Positions 56,170 through 63,421 of a stretch of 64,000 nucleotides of DNA are shown in pieces. Origin of the DNA: Flagellimonas zhangzhouensis (GTDB lineage: Bacteria > Bacteroidota > Bacteroidia > Flavobacteriales > Flavobacteriaceae); contig NZ_FNKI01000004.1 in the NCBI RefSeq assembly GCF_900102925.1, forward strand, positions 84,117-148,116, in the 5' to 3' direction. A program made the translations under genes and the position numbers. The notes beneath the pieces are model-generated. The model worked only from the letters and a program-made list of their open reading frames with translations. It was not told the DNA's origin and made no database searches. Positions within the stretch are counted from its first letter, which is position 1, and every line of letters starts with the position of its first letter.

Positions 56170-56772
56170 ATGCTAACCACAATTCCACATATCACTAGAT
56201 TAATAGGTGTCATCGGTATATTTATGTTGATGTCCTATGGTGTTTCAGACCCAGAAAGGCGCACCAAGGTTAGGGTGGCGGGAGATAGCGAAGTGGTAAT
56301 TTCTGGAACTACCAACGTGAACCAGTTTACCTGTAAGTACAATCTTGAGGAGATGGAATTGCCCATTCGGTTGGTGTACGATGATAAAAAGGAACATATT
56401 CTGTTTAACAATGCCAGCTTACAGTTGGCCAACGATTGTTTTGATTGTGGCGGAAGGGCCATAAACAAAGATTTTAAGGAGTTGCTACGAACAGAGGCAT
56501 ACCCTCAAGTAGAAATGAAACTCCTCTATGTTGACCCTCCACAAGAAGAAACTTCACAAGTTGGGGTAGGGATGGAAATAAAAATTGCTGGGGTTGCCCG
56601 TAGATACAATGCAGTTTTAAACTGTAGTGTAGACAACAAAATAACAGTGAATGGCGATTTGGAGCTAAAACTGAGTGATTTTAATCTTGAAGCTCCCAAA
56701 AAAATGTTGGGCATGATTAAAGTTGATGATGAAATTGTAGTTCGCCTGGCCATTAAAATGAACGAGGTTTAA
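56170..56772 (+). CDS. YceI-like periplasmic protein (2)
   Basis: The 200-residue protein has an N-terminal signal/anchor (LIGVIGIFMLMSYGVS) and a YceI-like barrel (VVISGTTNVNQFTCKYN, VGMEIKIAGVARRYNAV, LELKLSDFNLEAPKKMLGMI, ending DEIVVRLAIKM). Two Cys lie in DCFDCGG, which could form a disulfide or bind a ligand. It is a diverged relative of the YceI protein at 54183. Its own terminator is at 56799. Confidence 0.8.
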   Translation: MLTTIPHITRLIGVIGIFMLMSYGVSDPERRTKVRVAGDSEVVISGTTNVNQFTCKYNLEEMELPIRLVYDDKKEHILFNNASLQLANDCFDCGGRAINKDFKELLRTEAYPQVEMKLLYVDPPQEETSQVGVGMEIKIAGVARRYNAVLNCSVDNKITVNGDLELKLSDFNLEAPKKMLGMIKVDDEIVVRLAIKMNEV

Positions 56773-56798
56773 AACAACATTTAAATTTTATAAATATA

Positions 56799-56835
56799 AA
56801 ATCCGTTGTGATGCGAACATCCAACGGATTTTTTG
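56799..56835 (+). terminator. terminator after second yceI
   Basis: AAATCCGTTG (56799-56808) and CAACGGATTT (56822-56831) form a 10-bp stem with a 13-nt loop and end in TTTTGTTT. Confidence 0.75.
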
Positions 56836-56923
56836 TTTGATGACCTTTATTGATTCAATTATTGACAATAAAGCAGTATCTTGTGAGGCACTTTAAAATA
56901 AAGATTAATTACAAACAAACACA

Positions 56924-57799
56924 ATGAAACAATATTCATTTAAAAATGTGAAAGCTATATTTTTTACCTTATTTATAGCTTTATTTTCCATCAACCTTAG
57001 TGCTCAAGACCATTTTGGAGGACTAGCTCTTTATACTGTTAGGGATGATATGGGAACGGATGCCAAAGCTACTTTAACCAAAGTTGCAGAGGCTGGTTAT
57101 GCATATGTGGAGGCAGCAGGATACGAAGATGGTCAGTTTTATGGTATGGCACCAGCAGACTTTAAGGCGTATTTGGAAAGTCAAGGATTAAAGCCAGTTA
57201 GTACACATATGGGTATGGTAACTTTGGACAATGCGGATCAATTGATTGCCGATACCAAAGCGGCAGGTTTTGAGTATTTTACGATTCCTGTACCACCAAT
57301 GGGTATGTTCACTTTTGATCGTGAAACCAGATCTATGGGTATGAAAGGTACTATGGAAGAATTTGCCAATATCTTGACTACGATTGGAAAGAAATGTGAG
57401 GCTGCAGGTTTGAAATTATTGTACCATAACCACGATTTTGAATACAAGAAAAATGAAGATGGAGTAGTGCCAATTGAATATTTATTGGATAACACCGATC
57501 CAAAATATGTGAACTTCCAAATGGATTTATATTGGGTGACCAGAGCAGGGGCCAGTCCAACTGCTTATTTTGAAAAATACCCAGGTAGATTTAAGTTATG
57601 GCATGTTAAGGATATGGATGAAGAAGGTAAGTTTGCTCCAGTAGGTGAGGGAACTATTGATTTTAAGTCCATTTTGGCCAAAAAAGATGCTTCTGGAATG
57701 GTAAAGTATTTTGTGGAACAAGACATGACTTGGGACCAAAAACCATTGGATGTAATCAAAATCAGCCACAAAGGCTTGGAAGAGATAGGATTTAAATAA
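56924..57799 (+). CDS. exported sugar phosphate isomerase/epimerase-like TIM-barrel protein
   Basis: The 291-residue protein has a signal peptide (IFFTLFIALFSINLSAQ), so it acts outside the cytoplasm, unlike typical family members. The xylose-isomerase-like/AP-endonuclease-2 fold is shown by YVEAAGYEDGQFYGM, YHNHDFEY (metal His/Glu), YVNFQMDLYWVTRAG, FKLWHVKDMDEE and FVEQDMTW. Metal ligands appear conserved. The gene is isolated between a terminator and the tRNA. A sugar or sugar acid is a plausible substrate. Confidence 0.9.
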   Translation: MKQYSFKNVKAIFFTLFIALFSINLSAQDHFGGLALYTVRDDMGTDAKATLTKVAEAGYAYVEAAGYEDGQFYGMAPADFKAYLESQGLKPVSTHMGMVTLDNADQLIADTKAAGFEYFTIPVPPMGMFTFDRETRSMGMKGTMEEFANILTTIGKKCEAAGLKLLYHNHDFEYKKNEDGVVPIEYLLDNTDPKYVNFQMDLYWVTRAGASPTAYFEKYPGRFKLWHVKDMDEEGKFAPVGEGTIDFKSILAKKDASGMVKYFVEQDMTWDQKPLDVIKISHKGLEEIGFK

Positions 57800-57880
57800 A
57801 ATTTCAGCATTGAATTTGAGCCAGTTGTAATAAAAGTGGCAAGAATTCAAAAAAATATTTTTTACAATCACATACATTAG

Positions 57881-57888
57881 TATCTTTG
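57881..57888 (+). promoter_or_regulatory. -7 element of the tRNA-Arg gene
   Basis: TATCTTTG matches TAnnTTTG and lies 16 nt before the first base of the tRNA (57904). Only an AT-rich -33 region is visible. Confidence 0.7.
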
Positions 57889-57903
57889 CACCCGCAAAGT
57901 CGG

Positions 57904-57977
57904 GGTCGCGTAGCTCAGCTGGATAGAGCATCTGCCTTCTAAGCAGACGGTCGAAGGTTCGAATCCTTCCGCGATCA
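57904..57977 (+). tRNA. tRNA-Arg (anticodon TCT)
   Basis: The 74-nt gene folds into a complete cloverleaf: acceptor GGTCGCG with CGCGATC (one G-U), D arm GCTC/GAGC, anticodon stem TCTGC/GCAGA with loop CTTCTAA (anticodon TCT reads AGA), and T arm GAAGG/CCTTC with loop TTCGAAT. The discriminator is A. CCA is not encoded. Its 3' 16 bases plus 4 bases downstream are duplicated at 58067-58086. Confidence 0.98.
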
Positions 57978-57981
57978 CAAA
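57962..57981 (+). repeat. direct repeat copy 1 (tRNA 3' end)
   Basis: AATCCTTCCGCGATCACAAA includes the last 16 bases of the tRNA and is identical to 58067-58086. Short exact repeats of a tRNA 3' end are what site-specific integration into tRNA genes leaves behind. Confidence 0.85.
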
Positions 57982-57983
57982 TA

Positions 57984-58040
57984 AATACTCCAAACAAAAA
58001 AACGCTAAGCTTGCTTAAGCGTTTTTTTGTTTGGAGTATT
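57984..58040. terminator. very long palindrome after tRNA, likely bidirectional terminator
   Basis: The left arm 57984-58010 and right arm 58013-58040 are complementary over about 27 bp, with one bulged A and a 2-nt loop. The core is AAAAAAACGCT / AAGCGTTTTTTT, so both strands have a T-run. It is placed between the two direct repeats. Confidence 0.75.
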
Positions 58041-58066
58041 TTCAGCATGTAAAGCAAATGATATTA

Positions 58067-58086
58067 AATCCTTCCGCGATCACAAA
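58067..58086 (+). repeat. direct repeat copy 2 (tRNA 3' end), candidate att site
   Basis: An exact 20-bp copy of 57962-57981 lies 105 bp downstream. It is followed directly by a terminator (58084-58115) that fits being the original end of the tRNA transcript. A remnant of a tandem tRNA gene is the main alternative. Confidence 0.85.
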
Positions 58087-58115
58087 AAAAGCCCCTTAAA
58101 AAAGGGGCTTTTTTT
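58084..58115 (+). terminator. terminator behind second tRNA-end copy
   Basis: AAAAAAAGCCCCTT (58084-58097) and AAGGGGCTTTTTTT (58102-58115) form a 14-bp stem with an AAAA loop and end in seven T. Confidence 0.85.
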
Positions 58116-58294
58116 ATTTAACGTATTTCACCAGTTACATTACAGCTCAAGACAAATTTTAAGAGGGGGGGGGGTAAAAAGGTTACCGTTTTATTGAACT
58201 TTCAATGTAAAACGAGTCTATTGGTTTGTTAAAGTTCATTTCCCCGTACTAAATAATTAGTTTACATTCTGACGTTTATTTAAACTTTCAGGTT
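58116..58294. other. recombinase leader with G10 tract and short inverted repeats
   Basis: No gene is present. A run of ten G lies at 58165-58174. TTGAACTTT at 58194-58202 and AAAGTTCA at 58231-58238 are inverted to each other. CGTTTATTTAAACTTT at 58273-58288 is the reverse complement of AAAGTTTAAATAAACG and lies 7 nt before the recombinase ATG. The last repeat differs by one base from the motif before the genes at 62840-63422. Confidence 0.6.
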
Positions 58295-58876
58295 ATGGTT
58301 TTTGGATATGCACGGGTGAGTACTATGGAACAAAGTTTGGACCTTCAATTGGATGCACTCCTCAAAGAAGGAATCCCACAAAAGAACATTTACACGGACA
58401 AAGTATCGAGCACCAAGGAAGTGCGGAAGAGCTTGAGCAAACTTTTAAAATATGTGAGGGACGGAGACACCATTGTGGTCTGGAAACTTGATCGGTTGGC
58501 AAGGAGCTTGATCCATTTTACCAATCTAATGACCAAATTGAAGGAAAAGGGCGTACGTTTTAGGAGCATTACTGAACCTTTCATAGATACAACCGAGAAG
58601 TCTTCCCATTCGGAATTTATCATTAACATATTTGCTGCCTTGGCACAATTGGAAAGGGACATCATAATTGAACGGACCAAGGCAGGGTTGGAATCTGCAA
58701 GGCGAAGAGGAAAGATCTTGGGAGCCCCAAAGGGATTAAGTAAGAAAAATCAACAAAAAGCTGTACTTTGTGAGGAGTATTTCAATGATGGGGTGTTGAC
58801 CGTAACTGAAATATGTGAACGGATGAACATTTCGAGAGCCACCTATTACAAGTATTTACGGCTTAGAGGGCTTTAG
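58295..58876 (+). CDS. serine recombinase (resolvase/invertase family)
   Basis: The 193-residue recombinase has the catalytic Ser9 in GYARVST, the core arginines in VWKLDRLARSL, and the E-helix region FIINIFAALAQLERDIIIERTKAGLESARRRG. A C-terminal helix-turn-helix (TVTEICERMNISRATYYKYL) completes it. The small size fits resolvases/invertases of the Tn3/Hin group rather than large serine integrases. It lies between the tRNA-repeat region and the convergent HupE gene. The partner sites may be the inverted repeats in its leader and the motif copies near 62.8 and 63.4 kb (inference). Confidence 0.94.
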   Translation: MVFGYARVSTMEQSLDLQLDALLKEGIPQKNIYTDKVSSTKEVRKSLSKLLKYVRDGDTIVVWKLDRLARSLIHFTNLMTKLKEKGVRFRSITEPFIDTTEKSSHSEFIINIFAALAQLERDIIIERTKAGLESARRRGKILGAPKGLSKKNQQKAVLCEEYFNDGVLTVTEICERMNISRATYYKYLRLRGL

Positions 58877-58904
58877 GGAAAGTTGAGACCATATAAAAAA
58901 CTAA

Positions 58905-59888
58905 TTAAAACCCAATAATCCGTTCTATCAACCAAAAGGATGCTACAGATCCAATAGCATAAGGTATTATTTTTTGCATCCAAACATGTTTGGGCATAAA
59001 CGATTTCGGCAGTTTTAATAATGTAAATACCAAAATCACAAATAAAATTTGTCCCAGTTCCACACCTAAATTAAAAGTTGCCAAGGCCAAAGGAATTTCC
59101 TGTTGTGGAAGACCAATCTCTTGCAAGGCACCAGCAAATCCAAATCCATGAAGCAATCCAAAACTGAAGGCAACCAACCAAGGTTTTTGACTTGTTAACG
59201 AGGGTACACCTTTTTGAATCTTTAAAATTTCCATCGCTAAGAATACAATACTCAAGGCGATAACTGCCTCTACTGGTGGGCCTGGTAAACTGGCTATGCC
59301 CAATACTGAAAAACTAAGAGTAATACTGTGTGCAAGGGTGAAAGCGGTAATCGTCTTCAATAGTTTTTTGAATCCTTTTGTAATCAATAGAAGCGCAAGT
59401 ACAAATAACAAATGGTCAAAACCCAAAAGGATATGTTCGATTCCCAATACGATATAGGTCTTTGCTACCATCCATTTGTTTGGTTTTTCAGGAACCACAA
59501 TGATATTTTTGGAGGGTTGTAGTAAAAAACTGTGGTGTTCACCATTCAGCAATCGGATGTCAACCAAAACATCGACTCCTGTTTTGTTGAGATTGTTGAT
59601 GGTTAAAGTGGTGTTGGATAAGCTTATAGGGCCTTTTAGTTGATAGGTGTACAGTACAAAGGCCTCCAGAATTCGTGGTGCAATGGTTTCATTTAAAGTG
59701 AAGCTATTGTTGAACAAGGGTTGAATGTCCAATACCTTGTCCGCAGTTCTTGGAACCTTCCATAGTACATTGTAGGTGTTGGAAGATACTTCGTTTATCT
59801 GCAAATAAGCTGGGCGTACCTCATGAGCCAAAGTATTGAATGGCAATGCGAGAATTAAAAAAAGTAGGGCCCTTAATACCTTGTTCAT
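58905..59888 (-). CDS. HupE/UreJ-like membrane protein
   Basis: The 327-residue protein has a signal peptide (ALPFNTLA) and an extracytoplasmic N-terminal domain (HEVRPAYLQINEVSSNTYNVLW) of about 130 residues. A C-terminal HupE/UreJ_2-like bundle of about six TM segments follows (GIEHILLGFDHLLFVLALLL, TLSFSVLGIASLPGPPVEAV, GLLHGFGFAGALQEIGLP). His/Asp residues in HILLGFDH resemble metal-permease motifs of HupE. No urease or hydrogenase genes are near. It is the last gene of a minus-strand operon; its ATG overlaps the PPIase stop by 4 nt. Confidence 0.9.
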   Translation of the reverse strand: MNKVLRALLFLILALPFNTLAHEVRPAYLQINEVSSNTYNVLWKVPRTADKVLDIQPLFNNSFTLNETIAPRILEAFVLYTYQLKGPISLSNTTLTINNLNKTGVDVLVDIRLLNGEHHSFLLQPSKNIIVVPEKPNKWMVAKTYIVLGIEHILLGFDHLLFVLALLLITKGFKKLLKTITAFTLAHSITLSFSVLGIASLPGPPVEAVIALSIVFLAMEILKIQKGVPSLTSQKPWLVAFSFGLLHGFGFAGALQEIGLPQQEIPLALATFNLGVELGQILFVILVFTLLKLPKSFMPKHVWMQKIIPYAIGSVASFWLIERIIGF

Positions 59889-60745
59889 GATTTGCTATAG
59901 CTGTTTTTGATAGCTTCAGGTATTTTTTCCGAAATGATTTTCACTTGATATTTATCCAACAAATCCCTGTACATCTGTTCTTGCGTTTCAAGTTCGGTTT
60001 GGTATTCATATTCTTTTTCGACATAAGGCTTTATTTCCTTGAAATCCGCAGTCTTGGATTGGATTTTATCAGAAATAAAAACCAAATGTTGTCCATACCC
60101 AGATTCTATGGGCCCAATCCATTGGTCAAGAGGTAAGGAATCCAAGGCCAAGGTGAAATCTTTGCCAAATGACTTGTTAATGTCCAGAGCGGTTGCGCCA
60201 TTCCATGAATTTGAAAGGGAAAGTTTCCTTTTTCTTTTCATTGGAATTTCCATAGTTTGGGTTAGTGATAACTTATGGGCTTTTAGTTCTTGCTCCAAAT
60301 CTGGTTCGTCCTCTAAAAATAGTACTTGTTGAAATGTGTAGGTTGGTGGAAGCTGAAACAAATCTTCATTTTGCTGATAGAACAAAAGTAGATCCTCATC
60401 AGAGGGTGCTTTGATCATTGCATTTAAATCATTGGAAACTGCCTCCATTTTTTGTGAAAGGCGTCGTTTAACAATTATATCGTTATGGTCCAAGTTCATG
60501 GCCAATGCTTCTTTATAAAACACCTCTTGACGCAGGTATTGGTCAATAAAAGCTTTTATATCATCATTATTGGGTTCACGTTGCCATTGTTTTTTCCATA
60601 AACCTAGCAAGTAATCGTATTCAGAATCGTCAATTACAATGGCATTTTCTGGTGCAATATCTTTATTTACATAGGAATAGTAACCAAAAATCAAGAGCCC
60701 TATGAGCAAAAAATGCAACAAGGGTTCTTTCCAAAAATTCTTCAT
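59885..60745 (-). CDS. membrane-anchored parvulin-type peptidyl-prolyl isomerase
   Basis: The 286-residue protein is anchored by one N-terminal membrane segment (LLHFLLIGLLIFGYYSY), with the rest in the periplasm. Residues about 50-100 are the helical SurA-N-like region (VKRRLSQKMEAVSNDLN). Residues about 140-245 form a PpiC-type rotamase with LPPTYTFQQVLFLED and LPLDQWIGPIESGYGQHLVF. It is the middle gene of the operon (8 nt after DUF3604, ATGA overlap with HupE) and may fold one of the other two products (inference). Confidence 0.88.
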   Translation of the reverse strand: MKNFWKEPLLHFLLIGLLIFGYYSYVNKDIAPENAIVIDDSEYDYLLGLWKKQWQREPNNDDIKAFIDQYLRQEVFYKEALAMNLDHNDIIVKRRLSQKMEAVSNDLNAMIKAPSDEDLLLFYQQNEDLFQLPPTYTFQQVLFLEDEPDLEQELKAHKLSLTQTMEIPMKRKRKLSLSNSWNGATALDINKSFGKDFTLALDSLPLDQWIGPIESGYGQHLVFISDKIQSKTADFKEIKPYVEKEYEYQTELETQEQMYRDLLDKYQVKIISEKIPEAIKNSYSKS

Positions 60746-60753
60746 AAATATGT

Positions 60754-62616
60754 CTATTTTGAAGGTTCAATCCAGATAGGTGAAGCCCAAGCACGTTCTT
60801 GTATAACTCTTTTTGTGTCCTCTGGATAATGTACATCAGGATTTCTTATTTCGTCCCATAAGCTATAGCGTGCAGTGGGAAGCTGAATCACACGAACGTA
60901 ATAATATGCATTTTGGTTCGGGTCAAAATTCGGATCTTTCCAGATGGCCATTAATTCTGGATCACCTTTTTCTTTATTGAAATCACCTGTTTTTAAATCG
61001 ACTGGTGCGTCAATGGGAGGTACAGAACCATCCGCTTGCAATCGGCCATCAGAAGCGGCCACATTATAAATGGTGTCTTTCATTTCACCATTTTCGACCC
61101 ATCCCTTTATTATTTGAACACGGCCCAAATTCGGAGCGATTGGGTCTTTTATGGCCCAAACCATAAAATCAGGTGATTCTTGCCCAACATAATTTTGTCC
61201 CATGGGCACACCCTTATCATAGCCATCCTGTACCATTTCTTCGTAAGAACCGTAAGAAGATTTGTATCCTTTCCCCGCAAAGAAGCGAACTTTTATCCTT
61301 GGACCTGAGGTGGCAAAGGATTCACGCTTGTGCATACCATCCCAAATTGCTTCTCGGGTATTTGTAATGGCCCAAACCCCTGTTAACCCACCAGGGTTCA
61401 TATCTCTATTGTACATTTCGCCATCCTGCTCATTTTTAGATCGTCCATCCGCAGTTTCATCTGCCATTCCATGATGCCCAACATAATTCCACTCTTCCAC
61501 ATTGGACATCACTGCATTGTGGCTATCGGTACCGCCTACAAAACCATATTTAAAAGGATTGGTCCCCAATTCTTCGTAGTATTTTACTCCCCTTGTAAGC
61601 CCGTAGCGAACAAAATTGTGTCTTTCAAAAACACGACCATTGTATTTCTGCAGGGATACTGCATTTTCAAAGTCTGCAAATTCATCGTTGGGCCAAAAAT
61701 CGGGAACTACTTCGCTATTTCCCTTGGTTTGCATCATTTCAAGATTTCTTTCAAAATGTTGACGGGTTTCAGCGTATGATTTATCTATCGGCTTGTCGTT
61801 CATGGCAACTTCTGGAAACAGCATGCCCTTGCTTTCGTTCGAGTTATGGGGGTTACAAAATACCTTGACACCATTTTTTTCTTGTGCAATCATCCAATCC
61901 CAAAGTTCTTGTGGAGATGGTCCTTCATTTGAAGAAAAGGGCATATCTGGCAAGTTGGTGTCTCGAAAGAATACGTTTCGGTGCAAATTCGCCGTATTTG
62001 GTGCAGAACTCCATTCATAAGCATGAATGGTGGTGAATGTTCCTGGTTTATAGTTCTTTTCGGTTGCCTCTATATTTTTTTGCCATTGCGATTTAACGGC
62101 ATCATATCCTTGCCAGAAATCAGGGTGGGCATTCCCACCCGCCAAAGCATCTAGAACATATTTTTTGTAAACTGTCAAAGCCGTTTGTAAATCTTGTGCT
62201 TCCCGCATTGAGACTGCAGCTTCACTATCGTATCCAGGAGTCCCTTCGTTCATCAAGGTATAAGTTTCACCCAAAAATTCCCCATGATCGGTAACGGCTG
62301 CCCAATCCAATGGCCTGTTTATTGTATGTGGTTTTCCATTTACAAGTACTTCTTCGCCTTGTGCAAAACGATATGCATCATCAGGGGTGAGTCGGGTTCC
62401 CGCTATAAAGGCATCCATAGATGCGGCGGTATGTAAGTGCTGTTCTCCAAAATAGGCCTCTTTAAGCGGGTTTTCAGCCACCTCGTAGCTTTTCCCTTTA
62501 TAGGTGTACAGTTCGTTTGAGGAAACAATTTCGTCTTCATTTGCCTTATCCTCTTTGCTTTTTGAATTACATGAAAAAAGGAATAGGATTACCAATACTA
62601 TAATCGAATTTTTCAT
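60754..62616 (-). CDS. DUF3604-family exported lipoprotein, PHP-like metal motifs
   Basis: The 620-residue lipoprotein (lipobox FLFSC, Cys16) is assigned to DUF3604. Metal-site-like motifs are visible: FGEQHLHTAA with H60/H62 and AAVTDHGEF with D110/H111. Later candidate ligands occur in IHAYEWSS, VFCNPHNSNESKG and VGGTDSHNAV. Their order and spacing recall PHP-type hydrolases, so a metal-dependent phosphoesterase or amidohydrolase is possible, though unproven. It heads the operon with PPIase and HupE-like genes. Confidence 0.88.
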   Translation of the reverse strand: MKNSIIVLVILFLFSCNSKSKEDKANEDEIVSSNELYTYKGKSYEVAENPLKEAYFGEQHLHTAASMDAFIAGTRLTPDDAYRFAQGEEVLVNGKPHTINRPLDWAAVTDHGEFLGETYTLMNEGTPGYDSEAAVSMREAQDLQTALTVYKKYVLDALAGGNAHPDFWQGYDAVKSQWQKNIEATEKNYKPGTFTTIHAYEWSSAPNTANLHRNVFFRDTNLPDMPFSSNEGPSPQELWDWMIAQEKNGVKVFCNPHNSNESKGMLFPEVAMNDKPIDKSYAETRQHFERNLEMMQTKGNSEVVPDFWPNDEFADFENAVSLQKYNGRVFERHNFVRYGLTRGVKYYEELGTNPFKYGFVGGTDSHNAVMSNVEEWNYVGHHGMADETADGRSKNEQDGEMYNRDMNPGGLTGVWAITNTREAIWDGMHKRESFATSGPRIKVRFFAGKGYKSSYGSYEEMVQDGYDKGVPMGQNYVGQESPDFMVWAIKDPIAPNLGRVQIIKGWVENGEMKDTIYNVAASDGRLQADGSVPPIDAPVDLKTGDFNKEKGDPELMAIWKDPNFDPNQNAYYYVRVIQLPTARYSLWDEIRNPDVHYPEDTKRVIQERAWASPIWIEPSK

Positions 62617-62824
62617 TGGAATACTGTTAGTGTTTTTAAATTGAAATCAAACAAGCAGCAAATAAATTACTTTGTTAGCAATCTAGTTTTTTATAGTTTG
62701 TGGTGGTTAGATATGAATATAGTAATAAAAGGTGATATTGTCTGTTTTAAGAAGGAAATTAATGTGTCAACTGAAGTTAAAGTTGTATTGCCGTAAGGAG
62801 AATAAATAGTAGATAACTATCACA

Positions 62825-62842
62825 AAGTTCAAATAAACGATG
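62825..62842 (+). repeat. leader repeat copy 1
   Basis: AAGTTCAAATAAACGATG ends at the start codon of the gene at 62840. Copies occur at 63168-63185 and 63401-63418. Confidence 0.85.
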
Positions 62843-63169
62843 AAGAATCCACTTAAAATACTTTTAAGCATACCTTCCATTATTGGACTAGCATACATGT
62901 GGACTTTCATTGAACCTAAATCGATTGTTTGGATTTCAAACAATATTGTATCCTATGAGTATCAAGGAGCAATTGTAAATGTTTTAGTCATAAGTCAACT
63001 GGCATATTTAATATATCGGTTATGGCGCTACAAAAACATTAAAATGGGGCAAAAATCAGAATGGACTTTCTTGTTGATTACATTTAATGTTATCACTTGT
63101 CCAATTTATATCTGGAAAATGGATGAGCAATTTAAATTAATGAATCAAGAAATGATCAACCAACAATAA
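62840..63169 (+). CDS. small membrane protein, family unknown
   Basis: The 109-residue protein has three predicted membrane segments (LLSIPSIIGLAYMWTFI, YQGAIVNVLVISQLAYLIY, EWTFLLITFNVITCPIYIW) and no recognised domain. The start ATG 62840 is the G-flanked ATG at the end of the repeat. It is the first of three genes with the same leader, which ties it to the metal transporter behind it. It is not similar to known CDF accessory proteins that I recognise. Confidence 0.65.
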   Translation: MKNPLKILLSIPSIIGLAYMWTFIEPKSIVWISNNIVSYEYQGAIVNVLVISQLAYLIYRLWRYKNIKMGQKSEWTFLLITFNVITCPIYIWKMDEQFKLMNQEMINQQ

Positions 63170-63185
63170 GTTCAAATAAACTATG
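63168..63185 (+). repeat. leader repeat copy 2
   Basis: AAGTTCAAATAAACTATG overlaps the TAA stop of the previous gene (63167-63169) and ends at the next start codon. It differs from copy 1 by one base. Confidence 0.85.
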
Positions 63186-63401
63186 AGCATTTATTGGAAA
63201 ATCCTATTAGTGATTTTGGTTTGGATTTCGGTATCGGCCTGGAATAAATATGTAGTGAAAAGAGTGGTTGCAAAAGTGGTTAAGATGAATCCTAATAGTG
63301 ACTGGTTATCACGTAAACACGTGGTAATTAAAAATTTGTTTCAGGGCTTCTTCTGGGTCTTTTGTGTTTTATTTACGATTGCAATGGTATTTTCCAAATA
63401 A
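63183..63401 (+). CDS. small membrane protein, family unknown
   Basis: The 72-residue protein has two membrane segments (ILLVILVWISVSAW and GFFWVFCVLFTIAMVF) flanking a short basic loop. No known domain is recognised. The start lies 13 nt after the preceding stop and inside the second repeat copy. Its stop (TAA at 63399-63401) touches the third copy. Confidence 0.6.
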   Translation: MSIYWKILLVILVWISVSAWNKYVVKRVVAKVVKMNPNSDWLSRKHVVIKNLFQGFFWVFCVLFTIAMVFSK

Positions 63402-63418
63402 AGTTCAAATAAACGATT
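63401..63418 (+). repeat. leader repeat copy 3
   Basis: AAGTTCAAATAAACGATT begins at the last base of the previous stop and ends 3 nt before the start codon at 63422. It differs from copy 1 only in the last base. Confidence 0.85.
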
Positions 63419-63421
63419 GTA

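Noticed and set aside
57596..58057. Minus-strand ORF of 153 residues across the tRNA
   Set aside because: It contains RIRTFDRLLRRQMLYPAEL, the well-known false protein produced by translating a tRNA gene backwards. It also overlaps the isomerase gene antisense.
58295..58876. The serine recombinase as the enzyme that integrated DNA at tRNA-Arg
   Set aside because: Integration at tRNA ends is normally done by tyrosine integrases, and this is a small resolvase-type enzyme. I therefore keep the tRNA repeat and the recombinase as separate observations.
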